46,672 nucleotides of DNA from contig DATIBR010000119.1 of NCBI GenBank assembly GCA_035457425.1, positions 1 to 46,672 of the forward strand. Direction: 5' to 3'. Position numbers and translations under genes: made by a program. Below the pieces are notes generated by a model that made no database searches, was not told the origin of the DNA, and saw only the letters and a list, made by a program, of their open reading frames with translations. Numbering within the stretch: position 1 is the stretch's first letter; each line of letters opens with the position of its first letter. Positions 33,657 to 42,060 of the stretch are shown here, piece by piece. This DNA is from Terriglobales bacterium (GTDB lineage Bacteria; Acidobacteriota; Terriglobia; Terriglobales; Acidobacteriaceae).

Positions 33657-34078
33657 CCGCCAAGCCCAACTCGTTCGTGCTCTTCCCCATCGGCAAGAAG
33701 CGCTTCGCGCTGCCGGCGGCTGTGGTCACGGAGCTCGCTCGTCCGGACCGCGAGCAGAGCTTCCCGCACACGTCGAAGCTGCTGACCGGCGTGCTGATCC
33801 GCCGCGGCCACATCGTGCCGGTGTGCGACGTGGCGCCGGTGCTCGTCGGGCCGGACGCCCCCGCGCGCAAGTTCTTCCTCATCGCCACGCGCAAGTTCGC
33901 CGGCGCCAGCGAGTGGACCGCCATCCCGGTGACCGGCGAGTGCGAACTGGCCACCACCGAACTGCTGCCGCCGGCGGGCAAGCTGCCGAAGTACGTGATC
34001 GGACTGCTGTCGTTCGAGAACGAGATCGTGGAAGTGATCGAGCTGGAACGCCTGATCGGGACGGAGGCCGCGGCATGA
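33653..34078 (+). CDS. Second divergent CheW-like protein
   Basis: A 141-residue protein. SFVLFPIGKKRFALPAAVVTELA, TGVLIRRGHIVPVCDVAPVL and YVIGLLSFENEIVEVIELERL give a short CheW fold. It overlaps both neighbours (ATGA). With the CheW at 26002 and the one at 33138, operon 2 has three coupling-type proteins for a single CheA, a feature of Pil-Chp and Frz systems. Confidence 0.8.
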   Translation: MTAKPNSFVLFPIGKKRFALPAAVVTELARPDREQSFPHTSKLLTGVLIRRGHIVPVCDVAPVLVGPDAPARKFFLIATRKFAGASEWTAIPVTGECELATTELLPPAGKLPKYVIGLLSFENEIVEVIELERLIGTEAAA

Positions 34079-34857
34079 ACGCCCCCACCCAGGCGACGAT
34101 GGCGCCCAAGATCCTGGTGATCGACGCGAACGTGTTCTTCGCCAAGCGGCTGGCGGACGCGCTGAAGAAAGAAGGCTACGAGGTGAACCACGCGACCGCC
34201 TCGGCGTTCGCGCTGACCTCGCTGGAGTGGGACACGCCGGCGGCCATCCTGTGCGCGACGAACCTGCGCGAGATGGGCGCGTTCGACCTGCCGAAGATCC
34301 TGCACGCCGACATCAAGACGGCGCACATCCCGATCATCGCAGTGGGCGACGGCGGCGACCAGGCGCTGATGGAGGCGTTCCGCGCGGGCTGCGACGACTA
34401 CATCGACCGGCGCGTGGGTCCGGAATCGATCGCGTCGCACGTGCGCAGTTTCCTGCGCTCGCACGAAGAAGGCTTCCAGCCGACGCAGATGCTGACCACC
34501 ACGGAGACCGCGCTGAGCGGATCGCTCTCGCACCTCGACCTGCCGGGCGTGGTGCAGATGCTCACGCACTCGCGGCAGACCGGCGCGCTGCACGTGAACG
34601 CCGGCACGCTCGACGGGATCATCTTCTTCGACGGCGGCGACGTGTCGCACGCCGAAGCGGGCGACATGATCGGCGACGACGCCGTGGTCCACATCGTGAA
34701 GAACTGCAACAACAGCGAAGTCGGAGTCTACAAGTTCGTGCCGGGCGCGACCGCCGCGACCCGGACCGTCCTGCGCTCGGCCACGGAGCTGATGCTCGAC
34801 GCGCTGCGTGAGATCGACGAGAGCGAGCACGGCGCGGCCGAAGGAGAACTGCAATGA
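34075..34857 (+). CDS. Pseudo-receiver plus PATAN (DUF4388) domain protein
   Basis: A 260-residue protein. Residues ~10-125 are receiver-like (KILVIDANVFFAKRLADALK) but lack the key residues: the acceptor position in AAILCATNL is Ala (A61) and the usual Lys of the KP motif is Arg (DRRVGP). Residues ~145-250 match the PATAN/DUF4388 domain (GSLSHLDLPGVVQMLTHSRQ, TGALHVNAGTLDGIIFFDGG). PATAN regulators control twitching and phototaxis (PatA family in cyanobacteria) and occur in Myxococcus. Here the receiver is probably a protein-binding module not controlled by phosphorylation. It overlaps both neighbours. Confidence 0.85.
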   Translation: MNAPTQATMAPKILVIDANVFFAKRLADALKKEGYEVNHATASAFALTSLEWDTPAAILCATNLREMGAFDLPKILHADIKTAHIPIIAVGDGGDQALMEAFRAGCDDYIDRRVGPESIASHVRSFLRSHEEGFQPTQMLTTTETALSGSLSHLDLPGVVQMLTHSRQTGALHVNAGTLDGIIFFDGGDVSHAEAGDMIGDDAVVHIVKNCNNSEVGVYKFVPGATAATRTVLRSATELMLDALREIDESEHGAAEGELQ

Positions 34858-35630
34858 GCCAGGTGGCGCAACCCGGAGCCCCCACGGTGTACTTCATCGA
34901 CGACTCGGCGACGATGCGCGAGGTCATCAAGATCGCGTTCCGCCGCGAGAACATCAACGTGGTGGCCTGCACCGACGCCGCCTCGGCGCTCGCGCTGATC
35001 GAGCAGGAGCGGCCGGACGTCGTCATCAGCGACGTCATCATGCCCGACAAGGACGGCTACGAAGTGTGCCAGTACATCAAGCAGCACCCGGTGCTGGGGA
35101 AGACGCCGGTCATCCTGATGTCGGGCGTGGTGAACCGGGCGGTCGCCGAAAAAGCTTTCGCGGTGAAGGCGGACGAGCTGATCCGCAAGCCGTTCCAGCC
35201 GCAAGACCTGATCACGCGCGTGAAGCACCTGCTGCATCCCGGAACACCCATCGCGGCGGGGGCGGCGCCGGAGGCGGCGAGCGCCGCGCTCAGCAGCATC
35301 TTCGCGGCAGCCGGTGCGCCGCCGGCGCGGCCGGCGGCTGCGCCGCGGCCCGCACCGGTCCCGTTCGTCGCGCCCGCGCCCGCCGTGCACCGGCAGGCGG
35401 CTGCGCCGGCACCTGCTCCGGTGGCGGCAGCTGCGGCGCCCGCGCCGGCGCCGCCGGCAGCGCCCGCGCGTCCCGCGGCCGCGGGCCACACCATGGACGC
35501 CACCAAGATGAAGCTCGAGATCCTGCGCCTGGAAGGCCTGGTGAAGAAGCTGCAGAGCGAGCTGCAGGCCGAGCGCGAGTACTCGCGGGCGCTGGAAGCG
35601 CACGTGAAGACGCTGCAGGAGTCGGAATAA
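34854..35630 (+). CDS. Receiver-linker-coiled-coil protein (FrzS-like layout)
   Basis: A 258-residue protein. The receiver (~10-125) is intact: FIDDS (14-18), D60 in VVISDVIMPDKDG, K in LIRKPFQPQ. A Pro/Ala-only linker (~128-210) leads to a short coiled coil (KLEILRLEGLVKKLQSELQ, residues ~217-258). FrzS of Myxococcus has the same order, with a longer coil and a degenerate receiver, and controls polar type IV pilus function. It is the last gene of operon 2, and a hairpin and terminator follow. It may be the output that positions the motility machinery. Confidence 0.8.
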   Translation: MSQVAQPGAPTVYFIDDSATMREVIKIAFRRENINVVACTDAASALALIEQERPDVVISDVIMPDKDGYEVCQYIKQHPVLGKTPVILMSGVVNRAVAEKAFAVKADELIRKPFQPQDLITRVKHLLHPGTPIAAGAAPEAASAALSSIFAAAGAPPARPAAAPRPAPVPFVAPAPAVHRQAAAPAPAPVAAAAAPAPAPPAAPARPAAAGHTMDATKMKLEILRLEGLVKKLQSELQAEREYSRALEAHVKTLQESE

Positions 35631-35663
35631 GGGTGAGCGCCGGCGAGTCGCCGGCGCGCACCC
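35631..35663. repeat. Long hairpin after operon 2
   Basis: A perfect 10-bp-arm stem (35637-35657, GCGCCGGCGA / TCGCCGGCGC, 1-nt loop) is extended by GGGTG...CACCC outside. It starts at the base after the stop codon. No T-tract follows. It is related in sequence to the stem at 238-256. Confidence 0.65.
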
Positions 35664-35714
35664 AAGAGTTTGCAAGTTTCCGTTGAACCTTGGGGGAGGG
35701 TAGACGGAAAACAG

Positions 35715-35749
35715 CGCCGCGGGCTAACCAGCTCGCGGCGTTTCTGTTT
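35715..35749. terminator. Bidirectional Rho-independent terminator
   Basis: An 11-bp stem (35715-35725 with 35730-35740, AACC loop, one G-U pair) is followed by TTTCTGTTT on the plus strand. It is flanked by GGAAAACA, which gives a T-rich tail on the minus strand. It separates operon 2 from convergent uvrB. Confidence 0.8.
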
Positions 35750-35763
35750 CATCAGGCTTCTTG

Positions 35764-35838
35764 TTCAACGCAGAGGCGCAGAGTTCGCAGAGGTTGTTTG
35801 ACCTTCTTTCTCCGCGTTCTTTGCGCCTCTGCGTTGAA
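35764..35838. repeat. 17-bp perfect inverted repeat next to uvrB
   Basis: TTCAACGCAGAGGCGCA (35764-35780) and its exact complement TGCGCCTCTGCGTTGAA (35822-35838) surround 41 bp. The second arm ends at the uvrB stop codon. The ACGCAGAGGCGCAGAG core is a dispersed repeat sequence known from several bacterial phyla. Confidence 0.8.
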
Positions 35839-37827
35839 TCATGCGAAGAGGAACTCCTTGGTCCGGAGGTCGCGGATGGTGTCGCGCAGCTTGGCGGCTT
35901 TCTCGAACTCGAAGCGCTTGGCGGCCTCGCGCATCTCGGCCTCGAGCTTCGCGATGTAGGCGTCGAGCTCTTCCTGCGAGCGGAACTCGGGCATGTCGTC
36001 GGCGGCGGAAGTCATGTCGACATAATCCGCTTCGACGATGGCAGCGAGCGACATCTCCACCGGGCGCACGATGGATTCCGGCGTGATGCCGTGCTCCACG
36101 TTGTAGGTCTGCTGGATGGCGCGGCGGCGGTAGGTCTCGCCGATGGCCTTCTTCATCGAATCGGTCTCGCGGTCGGCGTAGAGGATGGCGCGGCCGTTGA
36201 GGTTGCGCGCGCAGCGGCCGATGGTCTGGATGAGCGAGCCGCCGGAGCGCAGGAAGCCTTCCTTGTCGGCGTCGAGGATGGCGACGAGCGAGACCTCGGG
36301 CAGGTCGAGGCCCTCGCGCAGCAGGTTGATGCCGATGAGGACGTCGAACTCGCCCTTGCGCAGGTCGCGCAGGATCTTGATGCGCTCCAGCGTCTCGATC
36401 TCGGAGTGCATATAGCGGCAGCGCACGCCGGCCTCGGCGTAGTACTCGGCCAGGTCCTCGGCCATGCGCTTGGTAAGCGTGGTGACGAGGACGCGCTCGC
36501 CCTTTTCCACGCGCGCGCGGATCTCGTGCAGCAGGTCGTCGATCTGGCCCTTCACCGGGCGGACTTCGACTTCGGGATCGATCAGGCCGGTGGGCCGGAT
36601 GATCTGTTCGACCACCACGCCCGCCGATTTCGTGAGCTCATAAGGCCCTGGCGTTGCAGAGACATACACGGCCTGGTTCACGCGATGCTCGAACTCTTCA
36701 AAGGTCAGCGGGCGGTTGTCCATGGCGCTCGGCATGCGGAAGCCGTACTCGACCAGCGTTTCTTTCCGCGAACGGTCGCCGTGGTACATGCCGTGGAGCT
36801 GCGGGATGGTCTGGTGCGATTCGTCGATGAAGAGCAGGTAGTCGCGCGGGACGTAGTCGAGCAGTGTGGGCGGCGCCTCGCCGGGCAGGCGGCCGGAGAA
36901 GTGGCGCGAGTAGTTCTCGATGCCGTGGCAGTAGCCGACCGACTTGATCATCTCCAGGTCGAACATGGTGCGCTGGTGGACGCGCTGCGACTCGACCAGG
37001 CGCCCCTGCTTCTCCAGTTCTTTCTCCCACCACGCCAGCTCCTCGCGGATGGAGACGATGGCCTTGCCCTTGGTTTCGGGCGACATCACGTAGTGCGTCT
37101 TGGGGTAGATGGGCAGGCGGACGTAGCGGTGCTTGACGGTGCCGAAGAGCGGATCGATCTGCGAGAGCGATTCGACCTCGTCGCCCCACAGCTCGATGCG
37201 GTAGGCGTTGTCGTCGTAGGTGGGATAGACCTCGATGACGTCGCCGCGGACGCGGAAGGTGCCGCGGCGGAAGTCCGAGTCGTTGCGTTCGTAGAGGATC
37301 TCGACCAGTTTGCGGGTGATGTCCTCGCGCTTGATCTTCTGGCCCTTCTCGAGGAAGAGCAGCATGCCGTAGTAGGCCTCGGGGGAGCCGAGGCCGTAGA
37401 TGCAGCTGACGGAGGCGACGATGACGCAGTCGCGGCGCTCGAAGAGCGAGCGCGTGGCGGAGAGGCGCAGCTTGTCGAGCTCGTCGTTGATGGTGGCTTC
37501 CTTCTCGATGTAGACGTCGCCGGCGGGAATGTAGGCTTCCGGCTGGTAGTAGTCGTAGTAGGAGACAAAGTACTCGACCGCGTTCGAGGGGAAGAACGAC
37601 TTGAATTCGTGGTAGAGCTGGGCGGCGAGCGTCTTGTTGTGGGCGAGGACGAGCGCGGGCTTGCGCACCTGCTCGATGATCTTGGCCATCGTGAAGGTCT
37701 TGCCCGAGCCGGTGACGCCGAGCAGCACCTGGTGCTTCTCGCCGTCGGCGAGGCCGCGGACGAGCTGCTCGATGGCGCGCCCCTGGTCGCCTTGCGGCTG
37801 GTAATCGGATTGGAGTTTGAAGTCCAT
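35839..37827 (-). CDS. uvrB: UvrB, excinuclease ABC subunit B
   Basis: A 662-residue full-length UvrB, the damage-verifying helicase-like subunit of nucleotide excision repair. Motifs are [14 protein letters not shown] (Walker A), the beta-hairpin [30 protein letters not shown] (Walker B), [35 protein letters not shown], and a C-terminal UVR domain ([22 protein letters not shown]) that binds UvrC. No strong ribosome binding site precedes the ATG. It is divergent from the FG-GAP lipoprotein gene (224 bp apart). Confidence 0.98.
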   Translation of the reverse strand: MDFKLQSDYQPQGDQGRAIEQLVRGLADGEKHQVLLGVTGSGKTFTMAKIIEQVRKPALVLAHNKTLAAQLYHEFKSFFPSNAVEYFVSYYDYYQPEAYIPAGDVYIEKEATINDELDKLRLSATRSLFERRDCVIVASVSCIYGLGSPEAYYGMLLFLEKGQKIKREDITRKLVEILYERNDSDFRRGTFRVRGDVIEVYPTYDDNAYRIELWGDEVESLSQIDPLFGTVKHRYVRLPIYPKTHYVMSPETKGKAIVSIREELAWWEKELEKQGRLVESQRVHQRTMFDLEMIKSVGYCHGIENYSRHFSGRLPGEAPPTLLDYVPRDYLLFIDESHQTIPQLHGMYHGDRSRKETLVEYGFRMPSAMDNRPLTFEEFEHRVNQAVYVSATPGPYELTKSAGVVVEQIIRPTGLIDPEVEVRPVKGQIDDLLHEIRARVEKGERVLVTTLTKRMAEDLAEYYAEAGVRCRYMHSEIETLERIKILRDLRKGEFDVLIGINLLREGLDLPEVSLVAILDADKEGFLRSGGSLIQTIGRCARNLNGRAILYADRETDSMKKAIGETYRRRAIQQTYNVEHGITPESIVRPVEMSLAAIVEADYVDMTSAADDMPEFRSQEELDAYIAKLEAEMREAAKRFEFEKAAKLRDTIRDLRTKEFLFA

Positions 37828-38051
37828 TATTTTCGAAAACCGCTATGCAGCGTTCCGCCGCCTTGGCCGATTCTGCCCCAGGACAGCCGGCTCGGCGGCC
37901 GCACGGGCCTCGCCGGCATCTCGCCGCAAGCACTCTCAGGCGCGAAAATCGCATGCCGGAGAATCCTTTATTATACGGCACGCCTTTCCGGGCCTCCCCG
38001 AGGCTCACCCACCGGCCGGCCGCGCGTCCTACATCTTGTAAGGAGAGACTT

Positions 38052-39188
38052 ATGCGACGCTCACCCAAGTCCCTGCTGCTGTTGCTGCCGATCGCGATGA
38101 TGACGCTGCTGACGTGTTCCAGCCAACAGCAGCCCGAAGCGCAGAACAGGCCGTTGTTCCATCCGGCGCCGGGCTCGCCACTCGCGGCCGGGGCGCAAGT
38201 CGGCAACGTGGCGCTCGCGGATGTCGACGGGAACGGCTGGGCGGACATCGTGTTCGCGAGCCAGGACGGCCTGGGACTGCTGCTCGCGGACGGACGTGGC
38301 GGTTTCCAGCCGGCGAGATTGCAGCAGCTGAAACCGGCGCCGCACCTGGTGGCGGCGACCGACTTCACCGCCGACGGCGACATCGATATCGCCGCCAGCA
38401 ATCACGACAGCAACTCGGTGAGCGTGTTGCTGGGGGATGGCAGGGGCGAGTTCCGTGCGGCGCCGCATTCGCCGTTCGTCGCGTTTGCAAAGGGCAAGCC
38501 GCACAACCATGGCCTGTTCGCGCGCGACGTGAACGGCGACGGCGCCCCCGACATCACCTTCGGCCACCAGGAGACGGGCTTGATCGCGGTGCTGCTCAAC
38601 GACGGCAAGGGCAGATTCAAGCCGGCGGCGGGGTCGCCGTTCCAGCTTGGGCGCGGGTTCTATCCGCACAAGGTGGTGGACCTCGACGGCGACGGCAAGA
38701 TGGATATTGTCGCGCCGGACCTGCTGGGGAACGCAGTGGTGATCGCGCGCGGCGACGGGAAGGGCGGGTTCACCGTGGCGCAGACCATCCCGGTGCGGGA
38801 GCGGCCGTACTTCGTGGTGGTCGCCGACTTCGACCACAACGGGCATAACGACATCATCGTCATGCACGACGACATCTCGGAGGTCGCGGTATTGCTGAGC
38901 GACTCGGAGGGGCGGTTCTCGAAGACCGAGTGGCTGGATGTGGGTGAGCGTCCCGCACATGCGGTGGCCACCGACTTCGATCGCGACGGCAACCTGGACA
39001 TCGCCTTCGCGACCGGCCACGGCGCGTACGTGTTCCTGGGCGACGGCAAGGGCGGGTTCCGGTTGAACGCCAATTACCGCGGCGGGCAGTGGGACATCGC
39101 GACCGCAGACTTGAACCGGGACGGGAAGATGGACCTGGTGCTGCCGGACTTCGAGCAGGGAACGATCAGCGTGCTGCTGGGACAGTGA
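38052..39188 (+). CDS. FG-GAP/VCBS-repeat lipoprotein
   Basis: A 378-residue protein with lipobox-type signal (SLLLLLPIAMMTLLTCSS), so probably lipid-anchored. About seven FG-GAP/VCBS-type blades follow with the Ca-binding pattern D-x-[DN]-G-x-x-D (ADVDGNGWADIVF, VDLDGDGKMDIVA, ADLNRDGKMDLVL). This is an integrin-alpha-like beta-propeller, usually extracellular or periplasmic. AAGGAGAG about 7 nt before the ATG at 38052 fixes the start; the frame is open further upstream without signal features. No function can be given. Confidence 0.88.
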   Translation: MRRSPKSLLLLLPIAMMTLLTCSSQQQPEAQNRPLFHPAPGSPLAAGAQVGNVALADVDGNGWADIVFASQDGLGLLLADGRGGFQPARLQQLKPAPHLVAATDFTADGDIDIAASNHDSNSVSVLLGDGRGEFRAAPHSPFVAFAKGKPHNHGLFARDVNGDGAPDITFGHQETGLIAVLLNDGKGRFKPAAGSPFQLGRGFYPHKVVDLDGDGKMDIVAPDLLGNAVVIARGDGKGGFTVAQTIPVRERPYFVVVADFDHNGHNDIIVMHDDISEVAVLLSDSEGRFSKTEWLDVGERPAHAVATDFDRDGNLDIAFATGHGAYVFLGDGKGGFRLNANYRGGQWDIATADLNRDGKMDLVLPDFEQGTISVLLGQ

Positions 39189-39204
39189 GGTTCGTTTCCG
39201 TGCC

Positions 39205-39220
39205 GTCGGCTGAAGCCGAC
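39205..39220. repeat. GTCGGCTGAAGCCGAC hairpin
   Basis: A perfect 7-bp-arm palindrome of the GGCTnAAGCC family, 17 bp after the FG-GAP gene stop. Confidence 0.7.
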
Positions 39221-39222
39221 TC

Positions 39223-39365
39223 TGAATCCAACGCTTGCAGTCGTCCCAGGGCTTGCGCCCTGGGCTAACGAATGACGTCCCGCTGCGCGGGACTGAATCC
39301 AACGCTTGCAGTCGTCCCCGGGGCTTACGCCCTGGGCTAACGAATGACGTCCCGCTGCGCGGGAC
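39223..39365. repeat. 71/72-bp direct tandem repeat, two copies
   Basis: Copies at 39223-39293 and 39294-39365 are nearly identical, with only a few differences around CCCAGGGCTTGCG / CCCCGGGGCTTACG. Each contains two stems (CCCAGGGC..GCCCTGGG and GTCCCGC-TGC-GCGGGAC). The second stem type recurs at 42740-42756. Confidence 0.85.
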
Positions 39366-39556
39366 TGTAGCCTGCTTGGTGCCGGCGTTCTCGGCCAGGG
39401 ACCGACCGTTGGACGCCAACAAGTGCCAGTCCGAAGGACGGGATCCGCTAGCCCAGCACGTGAGCGCTGGGAAAAGGGACGAATGAGAGAAGAGTCCGCT
39501 TGAGCGGACGGCACCGAGGCCCGGCCGAGGGCGGCTGGACGACAGCTTCGTTGGAG
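39366..39556. other. Intergenic remainder, no gene seen
   Basis: With the preceding repeats, this completes a 368-bp gap between convergent genes. No structure beyond partial palindromes was found. Confidence 0.5.
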
Positions 39557-41050
39557 CTAGTCCGCGGTGGCGGCAAGGGGCGCAGCGGGCTGGCCGTTGC
39601 CGGGTTTCCAGACGCCGGTGGTCAGCCAATCGTGGATGGATGCTGCGGCTTTGCGGCCGGCGCCCATGGCGAGGATGACGGTGGCGGCGCCGGTGACGAT
39701 GTCGCCGCCGGCGAAGACGCCTTCCCGTGAGGTGCGCAGCGTCTCCGGGTCGGCGACGATGTAGTTCTTCTTGTTGGTCTGCAAGCCGGGCGTGGTCGCC
39801 TGCACCAGCGGGTTCGCGGTCGTCCCGACGGCGATGATGACCACGCTGACCGGGATCTCGTACTCGGAACCCGGGATGGGGATGGGGCGGCGGCGGCCGG
39901 AGGCGTCGGGCTCGCCCAGTTCCTGCTTCTGCACGCGCACCGCGGTGACGCGCTCCTCGCCGAGGTAGGCGACGGGGTTGTTGAGCGCGAGGATCTGGAT
40001 GCCCTCGTCCTTGGCGTGGTGGACTTCCTCGATGCGCGCCGGCATCTCTTTTTCGCTGCGGCGGTAGATGAGATAGACGTTCTTCGCGCCCAGGCGGAGG
40101 GAGACGCGCGCCGCGTCCATGGCGGTGTTGCCGCCGCCGATGACGGCGACGTCCTGGTCCTTGCAGTTGTAGACCGGTTCGTCGTACTCGGGGAAGCGGT
40201 AGGCGCGCATCAGGTTCACGCGCGTGAGGAACTCGTTGGCCGAGTAGACGCCGTTCAGGTTCTCGCCCGGGATCTTCATGAACTGCGGCAGGCCGGCGCC
40301 GGTGGCGACGAACACGGCCGAGTAGCCTTCGTCGTGGAAGAGCTCGTCGATGGTGACGGTGCGTCCGACGACGCAGTCGGTCTCGAACTCCACGCCCATC
40401 TTCTTCATGTTCTCGATCTCTTGCTTGACGATGGAGCGCGGCAGGCGGAACTCGGGGATGCCGTAAGCGAGCACGCCGCCGAGGTCGTGCAGGGCCTCGA
40501 AGACGCGCACCTGGTGTCCGCGCTGGATGAGGTCGCCGGCGCAGCTCAGGCCGGCGGGGCCGGAGCCGATGATGGCGACCTTCTTGCCAGTCGCGGGCGC
40601 GCGCTCGGGCAAGCCGATGACCCCGGAGCGTTGCTCCCAGTCGGCGACGAAGCGCTCGAGGTAGCCGATGCCGACCGGTTCCTTCTTCTTCCCGACGGTG
40701 CAGCCGCCCTCGCACTGGTCTTCCTGCGGGCAGACGCGGCCGGTCACGCCGGGGAGCACGTTGTCTTCGCGGATCTTGGCGGCGGCGCCGAGGTAGTCGC
40801 CGGCGAGGATGAGGTCGATGAAGTCCTTCACCTTCACGCTGACGGGGCAGGCGGTGACGCAGGTGGGCTTCTGGCAGGAGAGGCAGCGCAGCGACTCCTG
40901 CTTGGCGAGGTCCTCGCCGAAGCCGAGGTTCACTTCCTGGAAGCACTTGGCGCGCTCTTCCGGCGGGCGCTCAGGCATGCGCTGGCGGTCCAGCTTCATG
41001 CGCTCTTTCATCGGCAGCGGATTGTGGTCGGGAAGCGGCTTCTGGCTCAT
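39557..41050 (-). CDS. gltA: Glutamate-synthase small-subunit-like flavoprotein (GltA/NfnB/SudA family)
   Basis: A 497-residue iron-sulfur flavoprotein. The N-terminal Cys sets CLSCQKPTCVTACP (56-69) and CPQEDQCEGGC (107-117) bind two 4Fe-4S clusters. FAD-binding GSGPAGLSCAG is near 162, and the NAD(P)H site GGGNTAMDAAR near 304. GGDIVTGAATVILAMGAGRKA is the conserved C-terminal FAD block. With the upstream FAD/2Fe-2S subunit this matches NfnAB (electron-bifurcating ferredoxin:NADP transhydrogenase) or SudAB. The name gltA is the usual annotation for the homotetrameric family; the partner makes an Nfn-type complex more likely. The start overlaps the partner's stop (ATGA). Confidence 0.9.
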   Translation of the reverse strand: MSQKPLPDHNPLPMKERMKLDRQRMPERPPEERAKCFQEVNLGFGEDLAKQESLRCLSCQKPTCVTACPVSVKVKDFIDLILAGDYLGAAAKIREDNVLPGVTGRVCPQEDQCEGGCTVGKKKEPVGIGYLERFVADWEQRSGVIGLPERAPATGKKVAIIGSGPAGLSCAGDLIQRGHQVRVFEALHDLGGVLAYGIPEFRLPRSIVKQEIENMKKMGVEFETDCVVGRTVTIDELFHDEGYSAVFVATGAGLPQFMKIPGENLNGVYSANEFLTRVNLMRAYRFPEYDEPVYNCKDQDVAVIGGGNTAMDAARVSLRLGAKNVYLIYRRSEKEMPARIEEVHHAKDEGIQILALNNPVAYLGEERVTAVRVQKQELGEPDASGRRRPIPIPGSEYEIPVSVVIIAVGTTANPLVQATTPGLQTNKKNYIVADPETLRTSREGVFAGGDIVTGAATVILAMGAGRKAAASIHDWLTTGVWKPGNGQPAAPLAATAD

Positions 41051-41964
41051 CGCGCGACACTCCGCAGGCGCGCCGGGATGGGTTCGAGGTCGCCGGCGCC
41101 GAGCTGTCCGGCGGCGCGCATCAGCTCGATGTCGGGCATGGGGTCATCGGTGAAGTCGGCCATGGAGCTGACCTCGAGTTCGCGGTAGGCGCGGTTGCGG
41201 CGCGTGAGCAAGTCGAAGTCGACCTGGTGGGCGTCGAACTCGGGGCCGTCGACGCAGGCGAACTGGCTGTCGCCGTCGATGCCGACGCGGCAGCCGCCGC
41301 ACATGCCGGTGCCGTCGACCATGATGGAGTTCAGGCTGACGACGGTCTTGATCATGAGCGGGCGCGTGACGCCGGCGACCGCCTTCATCATGGGGATGGG
41401 GCCGATGGCGAGGACGTGGTCGATCTTCTGGCCTTCGTCGAGCAGCTTCTTGAGCGCGTCGGTGACGAAGCCCTTCGTGCCGTACGAGCCGTCGTCGGTC
41501 ATGACGATGAGCTCGTCGGCGACAGCGCGGATCTCGTTCTCGAGCAGCAGCAGTTCCTTGTTGCGCGCGCCCAGGATGAAGATGACGTGGTTGCCGGCCT
41601 GCTTGAGCGCCTTGGCGGTGGGGAAGGCGATGGCGGTCCCGACGCCGCCGCCGATGACGACCGCGGTGCCGAAGTTCTCCATCTCGCTGGGCTTGCCGAG
41701 CGGGCCGACGACGTCGAGCAGGGCGTCGCCCGCGCGCAGCAGGTTGAGTAGCGCGGTGGTCTTGCCGACCGCCTGCACGATGATGGTGATGTGGCCTTCG
41801 AGCGGGTCGGCGGCCGCGATGGTGAGCGGGATGCGCTCGCCGCGTTCGTGCACGCGCACGATGACGAACTGGCCGGGCTTCTGCCGGCGCGCGATGCGCG
41901 GCGCGAAGATGGTGAGCTGCCGGATATCAGGCGCGAGCGTCCTGGCTTCGACGATAGGGAACAT
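41047..41964 (-). CDS. FAD/NAD-binding, 2Fe-2S subunit (NfnA/SudB-like)
   Basis: A 305-residue protein of the PyrK/ferredoxin-NADP reductase family. It has the FAD domain RRQKPGQFVIVRVHERGERIPLTIA, an NAD-binding part VVIGGGVGTAIAFPTAKAL, and a C-terminal 2Fe-2S motif GMCGGCRVGIDGDSQFACVDG, diagnostic for this class. I chose ATG 41964 because MFPIVEARTLAP aligns with the usual family start. The frame stays open to a GTG at 42027, but that codon lies inside a CRP/FNR-like operator. It forms the two-subunit complex with the following gene. Confidence 0.9.
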   Translation of the reverse strand: MFPIVEARTLAPDIRQLTIFAPRIARRQKPGQFVIVRVHERGERIPLTIAAADPLEGHITIIVQAVGKTTALLNLLRAGDALLDVVGPLGKPSEMENFGTAVVIGGGVGTAIAFPTAKALKQAGNHVIFILGARNKELLLLENEIRAVADELIVMTDDGSYGTKGFVTDALKKLLDEGQKIDHVLAIGPIPMMKAVAGVTRPLMIKTVVSLNSIMVDGTGMCGGCRVGIDGDSQFACVDGPEFDAHQVDFDLLTRRNRAYRELEVSSMADFTDDPMPDIELMRAAGQLGAGDLEPIPARLRSVAR

Positions 41965-42012
41965 GCCTGCCCTCGGTACGTTGTGATTTTCGGGCGGGAG
42001 CGCGGGAGCGGC

Positions 42013-42028
42013 TGTGACCGGGGTCACA
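42013..42028. promoter_or_regulatory. CRP/FNR-type operator
   Basis: TGTGACCGGGGTCACA is a perfect palindrome and matches TGTGA-N6-TCACA exactly, the core recognised by CRP-family regulators. It lies about 50 bp upstream of the flavoprotein pair's start codon. It also lies downstream of the transglutaminase-like gene, which is on the same strand. Confidence 0.7.
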
Positions 42029-42060
42029 AAGCGATGTTCAGGGCTAACCGGGTGGGGAGC

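Noticed and set aside
38061-40946. Very long minus-strand open frame across the FG-GAP gene, the repeats and gltA
   Set aside because: Arg/His-rich out-of-frame translation; it spans known genes on both strands and the repeat region.
41965-42027. GTG start at 42027 for the NfnA/SudB-like gene
   Set aside because: It lies inside the palindromic operator and adds 21 residues not expected for the family; ATG 41964 gives the usual N-terminus.
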